Of a stretch of 12,504 bases of DNA, positions 7,022 to 12,504 are shown one piece after another. The translations under genes were made by a program, and so were the position numbers. The DNA is from Clostridia bacterium (GTDB lineage Bacteria > Bacillota_A > Clostridia > Lachnospirales > Cellulosilyticaceae), in the NCBI GenBank assembly GCA_029239935.1, contig JARBTY010000075.1:1-12504 (forward strand). Reading direction: 5' to 3'. Position 1 is the first letter of the stretch; every line of letters begins with the position of its first letter. The notes below the pieces were generated by a model, which saw only the letters and a list, made by a program, of their open reading frames with translations, searched no databases and was not told the origin of the DNA.

Positions 7022-7939
7022 GTGGCAAAATCAACTAATATAAAAGTGAAATCATCAAAAAAGCAAATAAATGAATGGTGTTGGGGATGGTTTTTAATTG
7101 CACCAACGGTTATCGGGCTTTTCATTCTTAATATCATCCCAATTTTTCAAACCTTATATCTGAGCTTTTTTAAAAGTGGTGATTTTGGAAAAGGTAATAT
7201 ATTTATAGGCTTAGATAATTATAAAAAGATGCTAAGTGATCTACAAGTATGGTATGCAGTAGGAAATACTTTAAAATACACAGTGATTGTTGTACCGCTT
7301 ACTATCATTATTTCAATGATTATTGCGGCTTTACTAAATGATAAAGTGAGAGGTAAGTCACTTTATCGCACAATCTATTTTATTCCTATGGTAGCTGCAC
7401 CAGCTGCGATAACAATGGTATGGAAATGGTTATATAACAATCAATTTGGATTGTTGAATGTTTTTTTTGAAAAGCTTGGAGGATCACCTATAAACTGGAT
7501 AGATGATCCTAAAGTAGCTATTATTTCAGTAGCCGTTATTGGTATATGGAGTACAGTTGGGTATAACATGGTATTACTATTAGCTGGCTTACAGGAGATT
7601 CCAAGGGACTACTATGAAGCATCAAATGTTGATGGAGCAAGCCCAATCGTACAGTTTTTTAAAATAACACTGCCGCTGATTTCACCAACATTATTTTTTG
7701 TTATGGTAACAACAATTATTCAATCGATGCAAGTATTCGATGTCATTTATATGATGATCAATGTGACTAGTCCAGCCTATGACAAGACAGTTTCTTTAGT
7801 TTATCTATTCTATAATAATTCATTTAAGTATTCCAACAAAGGATACGGCTCTGCCATTGTCATGTTGTTACTTGCAATTATCATTATTATTACAGTGATT
7901 CAAATGAAAATACAGAAGAAATGGGTTAATTATATGTAG
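7022..7939 (+). CDS. Sugar ABC transporter permease, MalF/LacF/MsmF type
   Basis: Inner-membrane permease of 305 residues from the GTG at 7022 (308 from the ATG at 7013). A Lys-rich cytoplasmic head is followed by a first membrane helix (WGWFLIAPTVIGLFILNIIP), and about six membrane segments in all are visible. The cytoplasmic EAA loop that contacts the ATPase reads Y-Y-E-A-S-N-V-D-G-A...PLISP, with Glu at about residue 199. This is the binding-protein-dependent transport inner-membrane fold of CUT1 sugar importers. It pairs with the next gene, whose ribosome site overlaps this gene's stop codon. Confidence 0.92.
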   Translation: MAKSTNIKVKSSKKQINEWCWGWFLIAPTVIGLFILNIIPIFQTLYLSFFKSGDFGKGNIFIGLDNYKKMLSDLQVWYAVGNTLKYTVIVVPLTIIISMIIAALLNDKVRGKSLYRTIYFIPMVAAPAAITMVWKWLYNNQFGLLNVFFEKLGGSPINWIDDPKVAIISVAVIGIWSTVGYNMVLLLAGLQEIPRDYYEASNVDGASPIVQFFKITLPLISPTLFFVMVTTIIQSMQVFDVIYMMINVTSPAYDKTVSLVYLFYNNSFKYSNKGYGSAIVMLLLAIIIIITVIQMKIQKKWVNYM

Positions 7940-7943
7940 GAGG
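7938..7943 (+). promoter_or_regulatory. Ribosome binding site of the second permease, overlapping the upstream stop codon
   Basis: AGGAGG shares bases with the TAG stop (7937-7939) of the first permease and stands 7 nt before the ATG at 7951. The in-frame GTG at 7945 falls next to this site and is therefore not a credible start. Confidence 0.75.
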
Positions 7944-7950
7944 AGTGTCA

Positions 7951-8781
7951 ATGAAAGCTGAAAAAGGGTTAATTAAAATAGGAATTCATGCAGTATTAAT
8001 AATGGGTGCAGTGATCATGATTTTGCCATTTGTTTGGATGGTGCTTACTTCCTTTAAATCAGTTGCAGAATCTACATCCATGAATCCATTTATCATTTTT
8101 CCTAAAAAATGGCATATTGAAAACTTTATAGAAGTTATCAAACAAAATGATTTTTTTAGACTGTATTTTAATACATTTGCAATGATGCTTTTTAGAGTGA
8201 TCTCTTCTGTAGTATTTAGTGCGATGGCTGCTTACGCGTTTGCAAGACTCAAATTTCCAGGAAGAGATTTTTTCTTTGGCCTAGTATTATTTCAAATGAT
8301 GATTCCCACACAAATCTTTATTATTCCACAATATTTGATGGTTGATAGGTTAGGTATGCGCAATACAATATTTGCATTAGTATTTCCAGGGTTAGTTAGT
8401 GCATTTGGAACCTTTTTGTTAAGACAATTCTTTATGGGACTCCCAAAAGAACTCGAGGAAGCAGCTACACTGGATGGGTGCAATATTGGGCAGACCTTTA
8501 TAAAGGTCATGCTTCCGTTAACGAAATCTGGACTTATAGCACTTGGTATATTTACAGCATTATTTGCATTTAAAGATTTAATGTGGCCTATGATTGTTAA
8601 TACAAATTCAAATGCGGCTACATTATCATCGGCTTTAGCTAAGATACAAAGTGCTTATTCTGTTAATTACCCACAGCTTATGGCAGCTTCTGTACTTGCA
8701 ATATGGCCAATGCTATTGGTGTATATCATGTTTCAAAAACAATTTATAGAAGGAATTGCTACATCAGGTGGAAAATTGTAA
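7951..8781 (+). CDS. Sugar ABC transporter permease, MalG/MsmG type
   Basis: Second inner-membrane permease, 276 residues. The first helix lies near residues 10-32 (IGIHAVLIMGAVIMILPFVWM) and is followed by the extracytoplasmic loop FKSVAE...PKKWHIENF typical of MalG-type CUT1 permeases. The EAA loop reads E-E-A-A-T-L-D-G-C-N (from residue 169) and continues to VMLPLTKSGL. The C-terminus ends in the usual KQFIEGIATSGGKL. It is translationally coupled to the first permease and should form a heterodimer with it. The alpha-galactosidase starts 21 nt downstream, so all four genes likely share one transcript. Confidence 0.93.
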   Translation: MKAEKGLIKIGIHAVLIMGAVIMILPFVWMVLTSFKSVAESTSMNPFIIFPKKWHIENFIEVIKQNDFFRLYFNTFAMMLFRVISSVVFSAMAAYAFARLKFPGRDFFFGLVLFQMMIPTQIFIIPQYLMVDRLGMRNTIFALVFPGLVSAFGTFLLRQFFMGLPKELEEAATLDGCNIGQTFIKVMLPLTKSGLIALGIFTALFAFKDLMWPMIVNTNSNAATLSSALAKIQSAYSVNYPQLMAASVLAIWPMLLVYIMFQKQFIEGIATSGGKL

Positions 8782-8802
8782 TCAAACACGCAGGAGGATA
8801 TT

Positions 8803-11019
8803 ATGGCAATTATTTTTCATGCAGCTTCAAAGGAGATTCATATTTATAATGATGAGATAAGTTATATTATTAAAATTTTGGATAATCATCAATTAGGAAA
8901 TTTATACTTTGGAAAAAGAATTCATGATAAAGACTCCTTTTCTTACTTATTACAAGGAGAATTAAGATCACTGGCAGCCTATGTATTTGAAGGAGACTAT
9001 AAGCTTTCACTTCAACATACAAAACAAGAGTATCCTTCTTATGGGACAACAGATTTTAGATACCCTGCTTTTGAAATTAAAGGAGAAAATGGCAGCAAAA
9101 TTACGCAATTTGAATATCAATCTCATAAAATTTTTCAAGGAAAAAAGAAATTACAGGGGCTGCCAGCAACTTATGTAGAAGATGATCAAGAGGCGGAAAC
9201 GCTGGAAATGACTTTATATGATAAAGTCATTGGTACAGAATTAATACTGAGTTATACGATTTATAAAGACTTGCCTGTCATGACAAGAAATACTCGATTT
9301 ATTCATAAAAGCAAACAGACAATTGTATTAAACAGAGCGATGAGTACGAGCATAGACTTGCCAGATAGTGATTTTGAGATGATTCATCTTGCTGGAGCTT
9401 GGAGTAGAGAACGCCATGTAAAAGTCAGAAAACTTGAACAAGGCATTCAAGGTATCTATAGTATGAGAGGTATAAGTAGTGCAGAACACAATCCATTTAT
9501 TGCATTGAAACGACCTCATACCAATGAAGTTTATGGAGAGGCTTACGGGTTTAGTTTAGTATACAGCGGCAATCATTTAGAGCAAGTAGAGGTAGATACG
9601 CATGATATGACAAGAGTGATTATGGGCATCCATCCAGATACATTTGAATGGCCGCTTAGAGAGGGAGAGCAGTTTCAAACACCAGAAGCAGTTATGGTTT
9701 ATTCAGATAGCGGCCTTAATAAAATGAGTCAAACCTATCACAGACTGTATCGTACGAGATTAGCCCGTGGTCAGTGGAGAGATAAGGTAAGACCTGTTCT
9801 TATTAATAACTGGGAAGCTACAGATATGACATTTACAGAAGAAAAGATTTTAAACATTGCAAAAACTGGGAAAGATTTAGGTATGGAATTATTTGTATTA
9901 GATGATGGGTGGTTCGGTAGCAGGGAAAATGATAAAACAGGTTTAGGAGATTGGTATGTTACTAATTTCAATAAGTTACCTGAAGGAATTATAGGACTAG
10001 CTGATAAAATAGAAGCTATGGGTATGAAGTTTGGACTTTGGTTTGAACCAGAGATGGTTAATAAAGATAGTGATTTATATAGAGCACATCCAGACTGGAT
10101 TTTAAGTACACCGGATAGAAGTGCTTCACCCTCTAGAAATCAACATGTGTTGGATTTCTCAAGAAAAGAGGTAGTAGATTATATCTATGAACTTATGGGG
10201 AAAATCTTAAGTGAAGCAAAGATATCCTATATCAAATGGGATATGAATCGTTATATTACAGAATGTTATTCTGTATCAAAGGATGCAAATGAGCAAGGGA
10301 AAGTATTTCATGAATATATTTTAGGTGTTTATGATTTATATGAACGGCTAACTTCAAGGTTTCCTCATATTTTATTTGAATCTTGTTCAAGCGGAGGAGC
10401 AAGATTTGATCCAGGGATACTATACTATGCACCGCAGACCTGGACCAGTGATGACACCGATGCGATAGAGAGACTAAAGATTCAATACGGCACATCCTAT
10501 GTCTATCCAATCAGCAGCATGGGAGCTCACGTATCAGCGGTTCCTAACCAGCAGACGGGGAGAATCACACCCATTGAGACAAGAGGAAATGTTGCTTGTT
10601 TTGGGGCATTTGGCTACGAGCTTGATTTAAATCTTTTGTCTGATAAAGAGAAAGAAAAGGTGAAACAACAAGTCGCGTATTATAAAGCCCATAGAGAGCT
10701 CATTAGTAAAGGAACTTTTTATCGTATTTCAAGTCCATTTGAAGAAAATAATACTGCGTGGAGTGTTGTTTCAGAAGATAAGAGAGAGGCTATCATAGGC
10801 TATTACAAGGTTTTAAATAGTGCAAATGAAGGGTGGAAGCGTCTTAAACTGATCGGTTTAGATGACAAGAAAAAGTATATACTCAATAATGATTACAGCA
10901 GAATGTATTATGGAGATGAATTAATGAATGTGGGCATTGTAATAGATAAAAAAGCATTAAGTACATATGGTGCAGATTTTTCATCCATACTCTATTACTT
11001 AACTGAAATCATACAGTAG
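8803..11019 (+). CDS. Alpha-galactosidase, glycoside hydrolase family 36
   Basis: Hydrolyses terminal alpha-1,6-linked galactose (melibiose, raffinose, stachyose). It has 738 residues, the length of the large cytoplasmic bacterial GH36 enzymes, and no signal peptide, so it acts on imported sugar. The N-terminal beta-supersandwich covers about residues 1-330, the (beta/alpha)8 barrel about 330-640, and a C-terminal beta-domain follows. Visible motifs: LDDGWFG with Asp367-Asp368; FGLWFEPEMVN; KWDMNR with the expected nucleophile Asp480; FESCSSGGARFD; and W-T-S-D-D-T-D-A with the expected acid/base Asp550. The 70-residue spacing of the two catalytic Asp fits the family. AGGAGG at 8792-8797 precedes the ATG. 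It is the last gene of the transporter operon. It is AgaA/RafA/MelA-like; naming it further would be a guess. Confidence 0.96.
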   Translation: MAIIFHAASKEIHIYNDEISYIIKILDNHQLGNLYFGKRIHDKDSFSYLLQGELRSLAAYVFEGDYKLSLQHTKQEYPSYGTTDFRYPAFEIKGENGSKITQFEYQSHKIFQGKKKLQGLPATYVEDDQEAETLEMTLYDKVIGTELILSYTIYKDLPVMTRNTRFIHKSKQTIVLNRAMSTSIDLPDSDFEMIHLAGAWSRERHVKVRKLEQGIQGIYSMRGISSAEHNPFIALKRPHTNEVYGEAYGFSLVYSGNHLEQVEVDTHDMTRVIMGIHPDTFEWPLREGEQFQTPEAVMVYSDSGLNKMSQTYHRLYRTRLARGQWRDKVRPVLINNWEATDMTFTEEKILNIAKTGKDLGMELFVLDDGWFGSRENDKTGLGDWYVTNFNKLPEGIIGLADKIEAMGMKFGLWFEPEMVNKDSDLYRAHPDWILSTPDRSASPSRNQHVLDFSRKEVVDYIYELMGKILSEAKISYIKWDMNRYITECYSVSKDANEQGKVFHEYILGVYDLYERLTSRFPHILFESCSSGGARFDPGILYYAPQTWTSDDTDAIERLKIQYGTSYVYPISSMGAHVSAVPNQQTGRITPIETRGNVACFGAFGYELDLNLLSDKEKEKVKQQVAYYKAHRELISKGTFYRISSPFEENNTAWSVVSEDKREAIIGYYKVLNSANEGWKRLKLIGLDDKKKYILNNDYSRMYYGDELMNVGIVIDKKALSTYGADFSSILYYLTEIIQ

Positions 11020-11067
11020 GACATAAAAGTCAGCTATTGCAGGGCGGCTACATGTAAAGAGTGATAC

Positions 11068-11120
11068 TTTAATATGAGAAAGGACGGGAGGAAATATCTC
11101 CCGTCCTTTCTCATATTAAA
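11068..11120. terminator. Long perfect hairpin, bidirectional terminator between convergent genes
   Basis: A perfect 20-bp inverted repeat (11071-11090 with 11098-11117, 7-nt loop GAAATAT), extended by three A-T pairs to 11068-11120. The core ACGGGAG/CTCCCGT is GC-rich and the outer arms are AT-rich. It stands between the alpha-galactosidase stop (11019) and the AraC regulator stop (11133), so it probably ends both transcripts. Neither side has a clean U-tract beyond the stem; the U-rich part would be the outer arm. Confidence 0.7.
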
Positions 11121-11132
11121 AAAGGTACTTGA

Positions 11133-12020
11133 TTATTCGCCTTTGTGCTGAGCGTGGACAACATATTCATGCTGCATACGATAAGCTTTAGGACTAATGC
11201 CATAAAAATTTTTAAATACTTTAGAAAAAGTAAGAGGGTCATCATAGCCAACTTGTGAAGCAATCGTACTTACTGGGAGGTTAGTAGTTTTTAATAAACC
11301 TGAAGCCTTATCCAATCGATAATTCACCAAATACTCCTGAGGCGACATATTCATGCCTTTTTTAAAGATATTGGCTAAATAACTGCGGTTAATACCAATA
11401 TAATTTGCGATATCATTTATTTTAATATTTTTTTCATAATGATGATCAATAAATTCTAAAGCATGTTCTACATAAACCTGATAAGGGTAATCATACACTT
11501 CTTTTGGCTTAGCAACAGCATCATGCTTTTCATGGATTAAGGCAGAAAGGAACATAAAAAGAAACCCCTCCCGCTTTAAATCATTGGCATAAGTTAACTG
11601 ACTGGCACTTAACATGCCATTAATATAGTCTACCAAGAGGTCTTCACATTCAAAAGAACCTATGCGGTTTTCTTTACTAAAAGAAGCATAGTTAAGACAG
11701 GTATCTGCTTTGATACCTTCAAAGCCTATCCAGATATAAGTCCATGGATCGTTTTGATCAGCTTCATAATAGGTTGTTTCATTGGGATAAATAATAAAAG
11801 CATCATGTTTTCCTAAATGATAGGTAGTACCGTCTACAGTATAAGTCCCCTTGCCTTCTAATATATAGTGGAGCAAGTACTCTGTACGTTGAATTGGGCC
11901 GTAGGAATGACAAGGATCACATTCTTCCATGCCACAATAGCTTAAATAAAGATCAACAGATTGTTTCTTTAAATATTCGAGACATTTATATCTTGCTGAA
12001 TTAGTATATTTTGGTTTCAT
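11133..12020 (-). CDS. AraC-family transcriptional regulator with cupin sensor domain
   Basis: Regulator of 295 residues from the Met at 12020. An in-frame Met at 12032 would give 299 but has no ribosome site, while GGGGA stands 6 nt before 12020. The N-terminal part holds a cupin-like AraC ligand domain (LLHYILEGKGTYTVDG...HDAFIIYPNE, roughly residues 45-105). The C-terminal about 100 residues hold two helix-turn-helix motifs: INDIANYIGINRSYLANIFK, and VSTIASQVGYDDPLTFSKVF followed by the family signature FYGISPKAYR. It is convergent with the alpha-galactosidase. AraC regulators with this layout next to alpha-galactoside operons (MsmR/RafR type) are usually sugar-dependent activators, so control of the transporter operon is likely but inferred. 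Confidence 0.92.
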   Translation of the reverse strand: MKPKYTNSARYKCLEYLKKQSVDLYLSYCGMEECDPCHSYGPIQRTEYLLHYILEGKGTYTVDGTTYHLGKHDAFIIYPNETTYYEADQNDPWTYIWIGFEGIKADTCLNYASFSKENRIGSFECEDLLVDYINGMLSASQLTYANDLKREGFLFMFLSALIHEKHDAVAKPKEVYDYPYQVYVEHALEFIDHHYEKNIKINDIANYIGINRSYLANIFKKGMNMSPQEYLVNYRLDKASGLLKTTNLPVSTIASQVGYDDPLTFSKVFKNFYGISPKAYRMQHEYVVHAQHKGE

Positions 12021-12091
12021 ACTTTTCCCCATTCTAAAATCGTTAATACAAGATATTTTTGGTTGTAGCAGGAAGAAATCTAATTTGTTTT

Positions 12092-12120
12092 ATTATAACA
12101 TTATATAAAATTAAATTCAA
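12092..12120 (-). promoter_or_regulatory. Sigma-A promoter of the AraC-family gene, extended -10
   Basis: On the minus strand: TTGAAT (12120-12115), exactly 17 nt, then TATAAT (12097-12092), preceded by TG in the extended -10 position (TGTTATAAT). Transcription would begin near 12085, giving a leader of about 65 nt before the start at 12020. Confidence 0.7.
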
Positions 12121-12148
12121 ATAGACGTAAATTTACTAATAGTTCAAT

Positions 12149-12193
12149 CTACAGGATAAGAGTCTCCTAGAAATAGGAGGTCTTATCCTGTAG
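12149..12193. repeat. Intergenic 20-pair hairpin with GAAA tetraloop
   Basis: Outer arms CTACAGGATAAGA (12149-12161) and TCTTATCCTGTAG (12181-12193) pair perfectly over 13 bp. After one bulged G (12162) and a T-G wobble, CTCCTA (12164-12169) pairs with TAGGAG (12174-12179) around the loop GAAA. There is no U-tract on either side. It lies between two divergent promoter candidates, outside any predicted transcript. It could be a terminator, an operator or a dispersed intergenic repeat. Confidence 0.6.
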
Positions 12194-12241
12194 AAAATAC
12201 TTTAACTGAGAAGAAAAACATCAATTAATAGTTTAAAATGC

Positions 12242-12268
12242 ACGATTTTGTTAGTCAACCATATTATA
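12242..12268 (+). promoter_or_regulatory. Candidate sigma-K (late sporulation) promoter of the collagen-like gene
   Basis: AC at 12242-12243, 16 nt, then CATATTATA at 12260-12268, which fits the sigma-K -10 consensus CATANNNTA and the usual AC-type -35 with 16-17 nt spacing. The start codon lies 35 nt downstream of the -10. Such short consensus sites arise by chance in AT-rich DNA; the support is its fit with a spore-coat-like product. Confidence 0.4.
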
Positions 12269-12303
12269 TAGTAGTGGTTACATTATAAAAAGAGGTGAAA
12301 TAA

Positions 12304-12504
12304 ATGAGTATAAAAGAATATTATGACTACTATGATGATGATTGTTGTGATGAGTGCTGCGATTCAATATGTTGTGATTGTCCACCTGGACCACGAGGTC
12401 CCAAAGGACCGACAGGAGCAACCGGACCGACAGGAGCAACCGGACCGACAGGAGCAACCGGACCGACAGGAGCAACCGGACCGACAGGAGCAACCGGACC
12501 GACA
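12304..12504 (+). CDS. Collagen-like repeat protein (probable spore surface protein), 3' partial
   Basis: The first 67 codons of a protein that continues past the window. AGAGGTG (12291-12297) lies 6 nt before the ATG. Residues 1-26 are rich in Tyr, Asp and Cys (EYYDYYDDD, then paired cysteines at 14-15, 18-19 and 23-24, and Cys26), with no signal peptide. From residue 27 the chain is G-X-Y collagen-like: [14 protein letters not shown], then repeated GPTGAT. The Pro/Thr-rich G-X-T pattern is typical of bacterial collagens such as the BclA-type exosporium filaments of Bacillus and Clostridia. Lack of a secretion signal, a Cys-rich head that could be disulfide-linked, and a sigma-K-like promoter all fit assembly on the spore surface from the mother cell, but that is inference. 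The C-terminal domain is not visible. Confidence 0.85.
   Translation, partial: MSIKEYYDYYDDDCCDECCDSICCDCPPGPRGPKGPTGATGPTGATGPTGATGPTGATGPTGATGPT
12406..12504 (+). repeat. Perfect 18-bp tandem repeat encoding GPTGAT
   Basis: The unit GGACCGACAGGAGCAACC begins at 12406, 12424, 12442, 12460 and 12478, with a half unit at 12496-12504 cut by the window end: at least 5.5 identical copies, with no synonymous change. It is markedly more GC-rich than the flanks and lies in frame in the collagen-like gene. Perfect identity suggests recent expansion or slippage-prone copy-number variation. Confidence 0.97.

Noticed and set aside
8981..9178. Small plus-strand open frame inside the alpha-galactosidase gene
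   Set aside because: It lies wholly within a confidently assigned GH36 gene in another frame; no family resemblance or ribosome site.
12278..12493. Minus-strand open frame with a repeated LLLSVR-type pattern
   Set aside because: It is the antisense reading of the 18-bp collagen repeats; it has no ribosome site of its own and no independent support.
12406..12504. Possible CRISPR-like array
   Set aside because: The 18-bp units are directly adjacent with no spacers, and they keep a G-X-Y coding frame.

Overview
The window looks like part of a chromosome from a low-GC, strictly anaerobic, probably spore-forming Clostridia (Lachnospiraceae-like) bacterium. Grounds: AT-rich DNA with strong AGGAGG-type ribosome binding sites, an oxygen-sensitive glycyl radical enzyme, a binding-protein sugar ABC transporter of Firmicutes type without its own ATPase, and a collagen-like (GPTGAT repeat) surface protein of the kind found on clostridial and bacillar spores. 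The genus assignment is inference only.

Region 1 (3-5371, + strand) is the downstream part of a tightly packed operon. It holds the C-terminal two thirds or so of a glycyl radical enzyme (its 5' end and presumably its radical-SAM activase lie before the window), a regulator with a GntR DNA-binding domain and a LacI-type sugar-binding domain, a sedoheptulokinase-like FGGY sugar kinase and a DUF4432 mutarotase-fold protein. A perfect 14-bp stem terminator at 5323-5371 closes it. The regulator, kinase and mutarotase-like protein point to a sugar or sugar-like substrate. The glycyl radical enzyme is not a pyruvate formate-lyase: it has one active-site Cys and an unusual glycyl loop. The whole set looks like an undescribed or poorly described anaerobic sugar pathway.

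Region 2 (5372-11132, + strand) is an alpha-galactoside uptake and hydrolysis operon: lipoprotein solute-binding protein, two MalF/MalG-type permeases and a cytoplasmic GH36 alpha-galactosidase. The leader carries four CATG cores at exact 13-bp intervals overlapping a candidate promoter. A hairpin separates the binding-protein gene from the permeases, which usually lets the binding protein be made in excess. No ATPase is encoded, so a shared MsmX-type ATPase is expected.

Region 3 (11133-12120, - strand) is a convergent AraC-family regulator with a cupin sensor domain, probably the regulator of region 2 (MsmR/RafR-like arrangement). It has a good extended -10 promoter, and a 20-bp perfect hairpin lies between it and the alpha-galactosidase gene.

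Region 4 (12121-12504) holds an intergenic 20-pair hairpin with a GAAA loop, a sigma-K-like promoter match, and the start of a collagen-like protein with a Cys/Asp/Tyr-rich head and perfect 18-bp repeats running off the window end.

No gene-free stretch exceeds 300 bases. I saw no tRNA, rRNA, CRISPR array, insertion sequence or riboswitch.
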